DNA of 64,000 bases from Agrococcus lahaulensis DSM 17612 (GTDB taxonomy: Bacteria; Actinomycetota; Actinomycetes; Actinomycetales; Microbacteriaceae): contig NZ_AULD01000006.1 of NCBI RefSeq assembly GCF_000425105.1, forward strand, positions 372,001 to 436,000, written 5' to 3'. Shown in pieces: positions 33,053-40,924 of the stretch (positions within the stretch are counted from its first letter, which is position 1; every line of letters begins with the position of its first letter). Position numbers and translations under genes: made by a program. The notes under the pieces were generated by a model. The model saw only the letters and a program-made list of their open reading frames with translations. It made no database searches and was not told where the DNA came from.

Positions 33053-33737
33053 ATGGATCGATGCCCTCCTGCTTGCGCGGCTCGACGACGGGCTCGATCG
33101 GCTCGCCCTCGCTGAACGACTCCACGTTGGATGCCGCGTCGACCGAGACGCCCTCCGGCTCCCAGATGCTCTCCTGGCCGTGAAGCGTCACCTTGCCGGC
33201 CTCGTCAAGCTCGGCGACGGCCCACTCGATCGCTTGCAGCTGGCGCGGCGTTGACCAGACCATGACAAGCACCAAGGGCATCCCGTCACGGACGGCCTCG
33301 AGCATGACCTCCGTCTCTGCCACTCCGACGACATCCTCGTCCGCTTCGGCCTCATCGGAGAAGGTGGGATCGAACAGCATCGCAGGAGGCGGCGGTGCTG
33401 CGAAGCCCGACTGGCGCGTCGGGCTGGACGCGAACTTGCTCACGGCCTCGCGGTCGTCAGGCGCTCGCCAGACGTATACCAGGCAGCCGTTGACGACCGG
33501 CAACTTGTGCCCGCCGGGGGTCAGCGTATGCGACTGGAAGCCATGCCGCGTGATCGTGTCATGAGCCTCGTCCAGCAGATCGCGCCACTGGCTGCCAAAG
33601 CCCATCCCGTACCGCGACCGCGACACCGCGTGCGCCTCCGCGAACCGGTAGTGCACCGATCTCACGGCCTCCACGACCGCATCTCGGACGCCTTGCGCGT
33701 GGAGACCGAGAGCATCGGCCGGTGAATCTGAGCCCAT
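33042..33737 (-). CDS. Unknown 231-aa protein paired with the XRE-ImmA gene
   Basis: No family recognised with certainty. N-terminal half: HAQGVRDAVVEAVRSVHYRF and GSQWRDLLDEAHDT; the middle contains LPVVNGCLVYVWRAP; it ends with an acidic, disordered tail. ATG 33737 has a clear CAGGAGGTT site. A CATACT hexamer at 33793-33798 (minus strand) may be the -10. Overlap with the regulator suggests they work as a pair, for example as target and protease, but that is inference. Confidence 0.68.
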   Translation of the reverse strand: MGSDSPADALGLHAQGVRDAVVEAVRSVHYRFAEAHAVSRSRYGMGFGSQWRDLLDEAHDTITRHGFQSHTLTPGGHKLPVVNGCLVYVWRAPDDREAVSKFASSPTRQSGFAAPPPPAMLFDPTFSDEAEADEDVVGVAETEVMLEAVRDGMPLVLVMVWSTPRQLQAIEWAVAELDEAGKVTLHGQESIWEPEGVSVDAASNVESFSEGEPIEPVVEPRKQEGIDPYAR

Positions 33738-33931
33738 CGTGAACCTCCTGGAGTCGCGTCCGAGCCGCCGATACGGTCTGGACTGGAACTTCAGTATGAC
33801 ACACGATTCGAGCATGGCCGCTTCAGTCAATGACGGCGCGCTGTCCACCATTGTCGGCTCCTTGCGCACCGGCGCCCGACGGCTTGCGTGCCACCGTCAC
33901 TCGAGCCGCATGGTGCCCGCATGTCCGAGCC

Positions 33932-34402
33932 TCATGGCTCGGAGTAGGTCACGCGTTCGACACTCTTCAAGGTCGCCCGAGGGGGCTCATGCCTGATCCA
34001 GCCGATCCCGTCCCAGAACTTCCTCGACTCGACGCCGTCGTTCAGGGCAGTCAGGCGCGGTAGAGGGTGCCGGTCTCGGATCGCCTGTACGGTCGCGCGG
34101 CCGATGCCTTTCCCGCGTAGCGGGACCGCGACCTCGAACGCGAGAATGTCAAGCTGTCCGTGCGGAAGGTCCCCAAGAACAGGATCTACACGGGCACCTG
34201 TCATGACGTACTTGCTCCGCGCGACTTCTCGAGCGCCGAGCATGATCGACACCCAGTGATCTTCGGGCGGCGGCTCGTTCTCATACCTGTCCCGCCACCA
34301 CCGCATTTCGAAGTCGGAAGAACTCTCGAACGTGGGGTACCAGTACCGACGCTTGCGCCGGGGCGTCCTGCTAACGATCTGAAGGCGCTCATCACCGCTC
34401 AT
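33932..34402 (-). CDS. GNAT-family acetyltransferase-like protein, 156 aa
   Basis: Acetyl-CoA loop VAVPLRGKGIGRATVQAI near residue 92 and C-terminal ALNDGVESRKFWDGIGWIRH, which is the usual GNAT ending. Substrate unknown. Upstream-most recognisable gene of the ychF-proximal island. ATG 34402. Confidence 0.8.
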   Translation of the reverse strand: MSGDERLQIVSRTPRRKRRYWYPTFESSSDFEMRWWRDRYENEPPPEDHWVSIMLGAREVARSKYVMTGARVDPVLGDLPHGQLDILAFEVAVPLRGKGIGRATVQAIRDRHPLPRLTALNDGVESRKFWDGIGWIRHEPPRATLKSVERVTYSEP

Positions 34403-34562
34403 TGTGCGACTTTAGTAGTTCCTGCGCTGAGCACCTCAAGCAGACTGCAGAGAGAACGCGCACCCGCCACCAGAGTTCGATCGTGACAAACGGCTTGACG
34501 CTGCTACCGCCGACGGTGCTGGGTGTGGCGCCTTAGAGGGCTCTCAAATGGTGATCGCATAG

Positions 34563-34853
34563 AACCGATCGGCAACGGCCCGCCGGCCTACCCCGCATGG
34601 CGCGCACCTGTCCTTCAATCGAGACCCAGCCATTCTCAGTCAGCGGCCTGCCCTCTCACGACCGCTTCGAGGCCGTGCGGATGCGGCCGAGCGCTCGAGA
34701 AGGACGTCACCCAGTGGGGAGCAGTTCGCGGTCGATATTGCTCGACTCGAACACACAAGATCCCACAGCGTCGGGCTTGCGGGGCAGCTCGAAGACGCCA
34801 AAGCGGCACTTGGCATCGTCATCCGAAGAGCTAGACCCCCGGTCGGAAGTTGA
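34563..34853 (+). pseudogene. Probable 3' fragment of a lost gene
   Basis: An open frame without any ATG or GTG start, closed by TAG at 34560 upstream and TGA at 34851-34853. The last ~50 codons read like a helical protein end (GEQFAVDIARLEHTRSHS, then AGQLEDAKAALGIVIRRA). It finishes 2 bases before the ychF stop on the other strand. Probably a decayed passenger gene; family not recognised. Nothing else is visible in 34403-34854. Confidence 0.35.
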
Positions 34854-34854
34854 A

Positions 34855-34887
34855 TCAGACATTGAAGCGGAACTCCACCACGTCGCC
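34855..34887 (-). repeat. ychF 3' end: reference copy of the flanking repeat
   Basis: Codes for the last ten residues GDVVEFRFNV and the stop of ychF. Matching segments are at 30914-30946 (27/33) and, weakly, 29465-29497 (21/33), all in the same orientation, bracketing lower-GC cargo. Confidence 0.7.
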
Positions 34888-35928
34888 GTCGGCCATCACG
34901 TAGTCCTTGCCCTCGATCCGCACGCGGCCGGCAGCCTTCGCCTCCGCCATCGAGCCGTACTGGTCGAGGTCGGCGAACGAGACGACCTCCGCCTTGATGA
35001 AGCCGCGCTCGAAGTCGGTGTGGATGACGCCCGCCGCCTGCGGCGCGGTCCAGCCCTTGCGGATCGTCCAGGCGCGCGACTCCTTCGGCCCGGCCGTCAG
35101 GTAGGTCTGCAGGCCGAGGGTGTCGAATCCGATGCGGGCGAGCTGGTCGAGGCCCGACTCCTCCTGGCCGAGCGACTGCAGCAGCTCGAGCGCCTCGTCC
35201 TGGTCGAGGTCGATGAGCTCCGACTCGACCTGCGCGTCGAGGAAGACGGCCTTCGCCGGTGCGACGAGCGCCGCGAGCTCGGCCTTCTTCGCCTCGTCCG
35301 AGAGCACGGCCTCGTCGACGTTGAAGACGAACAGCTGCGGCTTCGCCGTCAGGAGGCCGAGCTCCTTGATGGGCGCGACGTCGAAGCCGGCCTGCGAGAG
35401 CGTCGTGCCGGCGTTGAGGATCCCCTGCGCCTCGACCGCGGCCGCGAGCACGGCCGGGTCGGCCTTCTTGCCGCGCACGTCCTTCTCGAGGCGCGGCACC
35501 GCCTTCTCGAGCGTCTGCAGGTCGGCGAGGATGAGCTCGGTGTTGATCGTCTCCATGTCGGAGGCCGGGTCGACCTTGCCGTCGACGTGCACGACATCCG
35601 AGTCGCTGAAGCCGCGCACGACCTGCGCGATCGCGTCGGCCTCGCGGATGTTCGCGAGGAACTGGTTGCCGAGCCCCTCGCCCTCGCTCGCGCCCTTCAC
35701 GATGCCGGCGATGTCGACGAACGAGACGGTCGCGGGCAGGATCTTGGCCGAGCCGAAGATCTCGGCGAGGCGCGTGAGGCGCTCGTCCGGCAGCTCGACC
35801 ACCCCGATGTTCGGCTCGATCGTCGCGAACGGGTAGTTCGCCGCGAGCACGGTGTTCTTGGTGAGAGCGTTGAAGAGGGTCGACTTGCCCACGTTGGGGA
35901 GTCCGACGATGCCGATCGTGAGTGCCAC
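34855..35928 (-). CDS. ychF: Redox-regulated GTPase/ATPase of the Obg-HflX superfamily
   Basis: 357 aa, full length. G1 GIVGLPNVGKST at the N-terminus, G3 DIAGIVKGAS, the NxxE-type (NVDE) replacement of NKxD that makes YchF prefer ATP, and a C-terminal TGS-like domain ending HTDFERGFIKAEVVSF ... VEFRFNV. Binds ribosomes and affects stress responses. Start ATG 35928. Its 3' end appears to have served as an insertion point for the island at 29.5-34.9 kb. Confidence 0.95.
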   Translation of the reverse strand: MALTIGIVGLPNVGKSTLFNALTKNTVLAANYPFATIEPNIGVVELPDERLTRLAEIFGSAKILPATVSFVDIAGIVKGASEGEGLGNQFLANIREADAIAQVVRGFSDSDVVHVDGKVDPASDMETINTELILADLQTLEKAVPRLEKDVRGKKADPAVLAAAVEAQGILNAGTTLSQAGFDVAPIKELGLLTAKPQLFVFNVDEAVLSDEAKKAELAALVAPAKAVFLDAQVESELIDLDQDEALELLQSLGQEESGLDQLARIGFDTLGLQTYLTAGPKESRAWTIRKGWTAPQAAGVIHTDFERGFIKAEVVSFADLDQYGSMAEAKAAGRVRIEGKDYVMADGDVVEFRFNV

Positions 35929-35996
35929 GACAGACCAGCCTACCGGCGCGCATCCGCCGCCCGGGCCCGACGGGCGGCCGCACTAGCCTCGGGATC

Positions 35997-36779
35997 ATGG
36001 ATGCGTCACCGGGGCCGGGCGGGCGGGCCGCGCCCCTCGTCGCGTACCTCCGGGGCATCGCCGGCCCGGACCGCTCGCCGCGCTGGAACCGCGACCTCGC
36101 GGTGCTGCTCGCGCTCACGGCGGGCATCCTCAACTCCGTCGGCTTCATGGCGATCGCGCTCTACACCTCGCACATGACGGGCCTCACCGCGATGCTCGCC
36201 GACAGCCTCGTGCTCGGCTCGCTCGACATCGCGCTGCTGTGCTTGACCGGTCTCACCTCGTTCGTCGTCGGCGCGGCGGTGTGCGCGCTGCTCTTCAACT
36301 GGGCGCGGCGTCGCGAGCTGCAGAGCCGCTTCGCGATCGTGCTGCTGCTCGAGGCGGCGCTCGCGCTCTTCATCGGCCTCGTCGCGCACGAGCTCACCGC
36401 CGACGCCGGGCGCGAGTGGGTGCTCATCGCCCTGCTCGGCTTCACGATGGGCCTGCAGAACGCCGTGATCACGAAGATCTCGGATGCGCAGATCCGCACG
36501 ACGCACGTGACCGGCATGGTCACCGACATCGGCATCGAGCTCGGCAAGCTCGTCTATCCGAAGCGCGCCGGCGACCCCGATCCCGTGCGACCGCGGCTCG
36601 GGCGGCTCGGCCTGCACGTGCTGCTCGTGAGCGCCTTCTTCGTCGGCGGCGTGACCGGCGCGCTCGCCTACCAGGCGATCGGCTTCCTCACCGTCGTGCC
36701 TACCGCCGTGCTGCTGCTCGCCTTCGCGAGCGTGCCGGTGATCGAGGATGCGCGCGGGCGCTCGCGACGCTCCGCGTGA
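35997..36779 (+). CDS. YoaK-family (DUF1275) membrane protein, 260 aa
   Basis: About six transmembrane helices; characteristic early motif AGILNSVGFMAIALYTSHMTG and, later, GFTMGLQNAVITKISDAQIRTTHVTG, which define the YoaK/DUF1275 family. Function of the family is not established. Leaderless: TAGCCT at 35984-35989, 7 nt before the ATG. Confidence 0.9.
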   Translation: MDASPGPGGRAAPLVAYLRGIAGPDRSPRWNRDLAVLLALTAGILNSVGFMAIALYTSHMTGLTAMLADSLVLGSLDIALLCLTGLTSFVVGAAVCALLFNWARRRELQSRFAIVLLLEAALALFIGLVAHELTADAGREWVLIALLGFTMGLQNAVITKISDAQIRTTHVTGMVTDIGIELGKLVYPKRAGDPDPVRPRLGRLGLHVLLVSAFFVGGVTGALAYQAIGFLTVVPTAVLLLAFASVPVIEDARGRSRRSA

Positions 36780-36805
36780 GCGCGACGCGGCCCTCCCCTT
36801 TCCCA

Positions 36806-36824
36806 GGCTGCGCGCGTAGCGTCG
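36806..36824 (+). promoter_or_regulatory. Shared promoter-like motif, copy 1
   Basis: Ends in GCGCGTAGCGTCG, the same 13-mer found upstream of two other genes in this window (37514-37536 and 39616-39636), here 50 bases before the ATG of the 109-aa hydrophilic protein. TAGCGT may be the -10; the shared spacing suggests a common sigma factor or regulator. Confidence 0.5.
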
Positions 36825-36874
36825 TGTCCACAGCGCAGCCGACGGCTGCCGCAGGACCGCGGAGGAGAGCGATC

Positions 36875-37204
36875 ATGGCGAACTGGAACGATCCGACGTA
36901 CGACTCGCGCGAGGGCGACCCGGTCTACCACGAGGCACCGCCGGCGGACAGCGGCTCGGCGAGCTCCTTCGACGCCCGCCACAACGAGTTCGTGCCCGAG
37001 GAGGGCCAGTCCGGCGCGGGCGTCGACGCTCGCACGGGCGAGACGGTGCACGGCGACGGTCAGGCCAAGGAGGCGCCGAACGACGACTTCTCTGGCGGCC
37101 GCGACGCCGAGCAGCCCGAGGAGCTCGACGGCAGCGACCAGCGCGACCTCGAGGACGCCGCGCGCCGCACGGACGCCCCGAGCCTCGAGGGCGACGGGCG
37201 CTGA
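36875..37204 (+). CDS. Hydrophilic, probably disordered protein, 109 aa
   Basis: Composition dominated by Asp, Glu, Gly, Ala, Ser; opens MANWNDPTYDSREGDPVYHE and has no hydrophobic core. Strong SD (GGAGGAG). Resembles desiccation/stress hydrophilins in character only. Shares the GCGCGTAGCGTCG upstream motif with two nearby genes. Its stop overlaps the acylphosphatase start. Confidence 0.72.
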   Translation: MANWNDPTYDSREGDPVYHEAPPADSGSASSFDARHNEFVPEEGQSGAGVDARTGETVHGDGQAKEAPNDDFSGGRDAEQPEELDGSDQRDLEDAARRTDAPSLEGDGR

Positions 37205-37476
37205 CCGAGCGCATCCGACGCCGCTTCGTCGTGCACGGCACCGTGCAGGGCGTCGGCTTCCGCATGGCCGCGCGCCGCGAGGCGGAGCGGCTCGGGCTCG
37301 CGGGCTCGGTGCGCAACCGCTTCGACGGCACCGTCGAGGCGGAGGCCGAGGGTGCGACGGATGCGGTGGCGGCGTTCGGCGCGTGGCTCGCGCACGGGCC
37401 CGACACGGCGCGCGTCGATCGCGTCGACGCCACCTCGATCGAGGCGCGCGGCGAAGCGGGCTTCGCCGTGCGCTGA
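37201..37476 (+). CDS. acyP: Acylphosphatase, likely CTG start, 91 aa
   Basis: Hydrolyses acyl phosphates. Signature VVHGTVQGVGFRMAARREA with catalytic Arg and, later, GSVRNRFDGTVEAEAEG containing the catalytic Asn. The first canonical start (GTG 37231) would cut into strand 1; reading from CTG 37201 gives the usual N-terminus TERIRRRFVVHG and overlaps the previous stop as CTGA. So I propose a CTG start. Confidence 0.85.
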   Translation: MTERIRRRFVVHGTVQGVGFRMAARREAERLGLAGSVRNRFDGTVEAEAEGATDAVAAFGAWLAHGPDTARVDRVDATSIEARGEAGFAVR

Positions 37477-37513
37477 CGGGCGGCGCGGATCGGGAGCCGG
37501 CTGTCACGGGCTG

Positions 37514-37536
37514 CTCAGGATGCGCGCGTAGCGTCG
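37514..37536 (+). promoter_or_regulatory. Shared promoter-like motif, copy 2
   Basis: CTCAGGATGC followed by GCGCGTAGCGTCG, 63 bases before the GTG of the PRC-barrel gene. Same 13-mer as copies 1 and 3. Confidence 0.5.
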
Positions 37537-37599
37537 CGGCCAGGCGACAGCCGCCCTCGCCGGCGGAGCTCGGCGCGGACCCGAACCGTTGGAGGCATC

Positions 37600-38307
37600 G
37601 TGACATTCCAGGGCAACATCGACCGGCTGGTCGGCCGCGAGGTGGTCGGCAGCGACGGCGAGCGCATCGGCGACGTGGGGCAGGTCTTCGTGCTCGAGGG
37701 CACGGACGAGCCGACCTGGATCACCGTCAGGACCGGGCTGTTCGGCATGCACGAGTCGTTCATCCCGGTCGCCGGCGCGACCGAGCGCGGCGACGGGCTC
37801 GTCGTGCCCTTCGAGAAGTCGTTCGTGAAGGATGCGCCGCGCATCGACGACGCGAGCGAGCTCTCCGTCGAGCAGGAGGCCGAGCTCTACCGCTACTACG
37901 GGGTCGAGCCGCCGATGCAGCAGCGGGCCGTCATCGGCGAGCACGAGCGCGACGCGCGGGACCGCCACGACGAGGACCGCGATCGCGGTGTCGGCGGCCA
38001 CTTGCAGCACACGGATGAGCGCCACCCCGGCGACGCCGACGACTCCGGACCCTCGACGGCGCACGCGGATCGCACGCCCTACGGCGGCGGGCACGACGCC
38101 GGGAGCGCCGACTCGAGCGGCAGCGGCTCCGACGACGAGCGCGGCGTGCGCGGCCGCGGCTCCGACGACGCGCAGCCCTCCGCCGGCGGGCCGCGCTTGC
38201 GGCGCCGCATCGTGACCGAGATGCAGACGATCCAGGTGCCGGTGCAGCGCGAGGAGATCGTCGTCGAGGGGGACGGCATCGAGCCGGACGGCGACGACCG
38301 CCGCTGA
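37600..38307 (+). CDS. PRC-barrel domain protein with DUF2382-like tail, 235 aa
   Basis: N-terminal PRC-barrel (RLVGREVVGSDGERIGDVGQ, about residues 8-85), a low-complexity acidic middle (residues 120-195), and a C-terminal LRRRIVTEMQTIQVPVQREE stretch like the conserved strand of DUF2382, the usual partner of PRC-barrels in general-stress proteins. GTG start with TTGGAGG 5 nt upstream. Confidence 0.88.
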   Translation: MTFQGNIDRLVGREVVGSDGERIGDVGQVFVLEGTDEPTWITVRTGLFGMHESFIPVAGATERGDGLVVPFEKSFVKDAPRIDDASELSVEQEAELYRYYGVEPPMQQRAVIGEHERDARDRHDEDRDRGVGGHLQHTDERHPGDADDSGPSTAHADRTPYGGGHDAGSADSSGSGSDDERGVRGRGSDDAQPSAGGPRLRRRIVTEMQTIQVPVQREEIVVEGDGIEPDGDDRR

Positions 38308-38401
38308 GGGCAGGCTGCGCAGTCCAGACGCCTCCCGGGGTGCCCCGCTGCGCATGGCGCGCAACCGCGACCGACGCGCTTGCGCGCACCGCGCATCCGC
38401 A

Positions 38402-38413
38402 CCACCATGGTGG
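38402..38413. promoter_or_regulatory. Perfect palindrome upstream of the amino acid dehydrogenase
   Basis: CCACCATGGTGG, 12-bp perfect palindrome, 72 bases before the ATG. Candidate operator; regulator unknown. Confidence 0.35.
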
Positions 38414-38484
38414 CAAGCCGCGCGATCCGCGGCCCCGACCCACGGCGCCGAAGCCGGCGCCGGCACTCAATGAGGAGAGCCGCC

Positions 38485-39567
38485 ATGAGCGCAATCCCTG
38501 AGTTCTCGCACGAGCGCGTCCTGACCTCCATGGGCGCCCGCAGCGGACTCGTCATCACCGTCGCACTCCACTCGAGCGCACTCGGACCCGCCCTCGGCGG
38601 GTGCCGCATGTGGAGCTACCCGACCTGGGCCGACGGCCAGGCCGACGCCCTCCGACTCTCGGCGGCGATGACGCTCAAGAACGCCGCAGCCAGCCTCGAC
38701 GCGGGCGGCGGCAAGTCGGTCATCGCCCTGCCGATGGGCGAGGCGCTCGACCCCGACCGCCGCCGCGCCGCGCTGCTCGACCTCGGCGACCTCGTGGAGG
38801 CGCTCGAGGGCCGCTACCGCACCGCCGAGGACGTCGGCACGACCGAGCACGACATGCTCGTCGTCCGCGAGCGCACGGAGCACGTCGTCGGCCTGCCCGC
38901 GGAGAGCGGTGGCGCCGGCGAGCCCGCCGGGGCGACCGCGCTCGGCGTCTTCTCGGCGATCGCGCCCACGCTCGGCGAGGCGTTCGGCTCGGAGCAGATC
39001 GAGGGCCGCTCGTTCGTCATCTCGGGCCTCGGCCAGGTCGGCGGCCGCCTCGCGCGCATGCTCGCGGGCCACGGCGCGGAGCTCATCGTCACCGACATCG
39101 ACGAGCGCAAGCGCCAGCTCGCCGACGAGCTCGGCGCCCGCTGGATCGCGCCGGAGATGGCGCTCTCCACCCCCGCCGACGTGCTCGTGCCCGCGGGCCT
39201 CGGGGGCATCCTCACCGACGAGGCGATCGACGCGCTGCCCGTGCGGGCGGTCGTCGGCCCCGCCAACAACCCGCTCGCCGACCGCTCGGGCGCCGAGCGG
39301 CTGCAGGAGCGCGGCATCGTCTACGCGCCCGACTTCGTCGTGAACGCGGGCGGTGTCATCCACCTCGAGGGCATGGCCCACGGCCAGGAGTGGCCCACGA
39401 TCGCCGAGCGGCTGACGGGCATCGCCGACACGGTGCGCGGCGTCATGGCGAGCGCGCGCGAGCGCGGCACCACGCCGCTCGCCGCCGCCGAGGCGCTCGC
39501 CGCGGCGCGCATCGAGGCCGCCCGCGGCTCGCGCGCCGCGACGGCCCGCACCGCCGTCGCGGTCTGA
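38485..39567 (+). CDS. Leu/Val/Phe-type amino acid dehydrogenase (Glu/Leu/Phe/Val family), 360 aa
   Basis: Oxidative deamination of a branched-chain or aromatic amino acid with NAD+. Substrate-binding GPALGGCRMW, the catalytic Lys in AMTLKNAAASLDAGGGKSV, TAEDVGTTEHDM, and a Rossmann loop ISGLGQVGGRLA. The 360-aa length and short N-terminus fit leucine/valine dehydrogenase rather than glutamate dehydrogenase. ATG with GAGGAGAG SD. Confidence 0.9.
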   Translation: MSAIPEFSHERVLTSMGARSGLVITVALHSSALGPALGGCRMWSYPTWADGQADALRLSAAMTLKNAAASLDAGGGKSVIALPMGEALDPDRRRAALLDLGDLVEALEGRYRTAEDVGTTEHDMLVVRERTEHVVGLPAESGGAGEPAGATALGVFSAIAPTLGEAFGSEQIEGRSFVISGLGQVGGRLARMLAGHGAELIVTDIDERKRQLADELGARWIAPEMALSTPADVLVPAGLGGILTDEAIDALPVRAVVGPANNPLADRSGAERLQERGIVYAPDFVVNAGGVIHLEGMAHGQEWPTIAERLTGIADTVRGVMASARERGTTPLAAAEALAAARIEAARGSRAATARTAVAV

Positions 39568-39615
39568 GGGCTCGCTGAGCCGGGCGGTGCCCACCCGCCC
39601 GGCTCGGCGCTCCCC

Positions 39616-39636
39616 CAGCCTCGGCGCGTAGCGTCG
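39616..39636 (+). promoter_or_regulatory. Shared promoter-like motif, copy 3
   Basis: CAGCCTCG then GCGCGTAGCGTCG, about 40 bases before the ATG of a 67-aa hydrophilic protein. Confidence 0.5.
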
Positions 39637-39676
39637 GCCTCGAGCGGCCAGCGACGCCGCGGATGAGGAGAGCACC

Positions 39677-39880
39677 ATGCACGACGAGCAGCGGTCCGAC
39701 GCCCCCGGCGAGCAGGTCGACCCGGCGCAGCGCTCGAGCCACTCGCCCGACGAGGCGGTCGTCGACGAGGGCATCGACACAGGGCAGACGCACACGAGCG
39801 AGCCCGACCCGGCGATCGGCGAGAGCATCGAGGAGAGCCCGGCGGAGGGCTTCGACCCCGACGCGCCCAGCGGCACCTGA
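39677..39880 (+). CDS. Small acidic hydrophilic protein, 67 aa
   Basis: No hydrophobic stretch; opens MHDEQRSDAPGEQVDPAQRS. Good SD (GAGGAGAGC) and the shared upstream motif support that it is real. Function unknown, probably stress-linked. Confidence 0.68.
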   Translation: MHDEQRSDAPGEQVDPAQRSSHSPDEAVVDEGIDTGQTHTSEPDPAIGESIEESPAEGFDPDAPSGT

Positions 39881-40059
39881 CCGGGGGTCGATCCGCTCGC
39901 GCTCGCGGTGCGGCGGGGCGCCCGAGTTGACATCGCGGGGGCCGGGATGGTCGACTCGACCCACCCTGTCCCCCGATCCGCGCGACGTCTCGGCGCGCGA
40001 ACCCCGATCCGCTCCGCCCCGCCGGGCGCCGCCGGCTCGGCACCCGGAGCACCCTGGCA

Positions 40060-40848
40060 ATGACCGCCTTCCCCGAAGCCCACCGGCCGTCGGTCGCGAG
40101 CACCCACCGGCCGGTCGTGCTCCTGCACGCCGGGAGCGCCGGGAACTGGATGTGGGAGCCGCAGCTGCCGGCGGTGCGCGATCGCCTCGCCCTCACGCCG
40201 CACCTCCCCGGGTTCGGGCCGCGCGTCGACGAGGAGTGGCCGGGGCTCGCGGCCGCGGCGGACGACGTCGCCCGACGCATCCGCGATCTCGGCGCGGAGG
40301 GCGCGGTCGACGTCGTCGGCGTCTCGCTCGGGGGCGTGCTCGCGCTGCACCTCGCGGCGCGGCACCCGCAGCTCGCCGCGTCGGTGCTCACGAGCGGCAC
40401 CGCGGTGCTGCCGGTGATCGGCGTCGCGCGCACGGCCTCGGCGCTGCAGCTGCTGCTGTGGAACCGCCGCGCGCTCTGGCGCGCGCAGGCGAGCAGCCTC
40501 GGCCTCTCGCCCGAGGGCGTCGGCCGCTTCGTCGAGCACGGGCTCTCGGTGCGCCGCGCGACCGCGCGCGCGATGCTCGACGAGATCTGGGCCGGCGCGA
40601 TGCCGGAGGGGCTCGAGCGCTACCGGGGGCGGATGCTGCTGGTCGCGGGAGAGTTCGACCCTCCCGTGATGGCCCAGTCGCTCGACGCCCTGCTCGAGGT
40701 CGCGCCGCACGCCGAGACGCGCACCGCGCCGGGCATGCGCCACATCTGGAACCTCGACCACGCGAAGCGCTTCAACGCGATGCTGCGCGACTGGCTGCGC
40801 GGCGGGGTCGACCACTGGCTGCTCGAGCCGACGCACGTGCTGCTCTGA
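40060..40848 (+). CDS. Alpha/beta hydrolase, 262 aa
   Basis: Oxyanion region LLHAGSAGNWMWEPQL, nucleophile elbow VGVSLGG (Ser at about residue 91), acid in AGEFDPPV, and catalytic His in GMRHIWNLDH. Typical AB-hydrolase-1 size. An isolated consensus TTGACA lies at 39927-39932 but no good -10 follows. Substrate unknown. Confidence 0.9.
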   Translation: MTAFPEAHRPSVASTHRPVVLLHAGSAGNWMWEPQLPAVRDRLALTPHLPGFGPRVDEEWPGLAAAADDVARRIRDLGAEGAVDVVGVSLGGVLALHLAARHPQLAASVLTSGTAVLPVIGVARTASALQLLLWNRRALWRAQASSLGLSPEGVGRFVEHGLSVRRATARAMLDEIWAGAMPEGLERYRGRMLLVAGEFDPPVMAQSLDALLEVAPHAETRTAPGMRHIWNLDHAKRFNAMLRDWLRGGVDHWLLEPTHVLL

Positions 40849-40924
40849 AGCGCTGGCGGGATCTCGACGGAGCTCGGCAGGGTCGCCGCTCGTCGGCGCG
40901 GGCGGCCGCGCCTAGGCTCGCCGC

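Noticed and set aside
39927-39932. Consensus -35 TTGACA before the alpha/beta hydrolase gene
   Set aside because: No acceptable -10 at 16-19 bp; left out as a promoter call.
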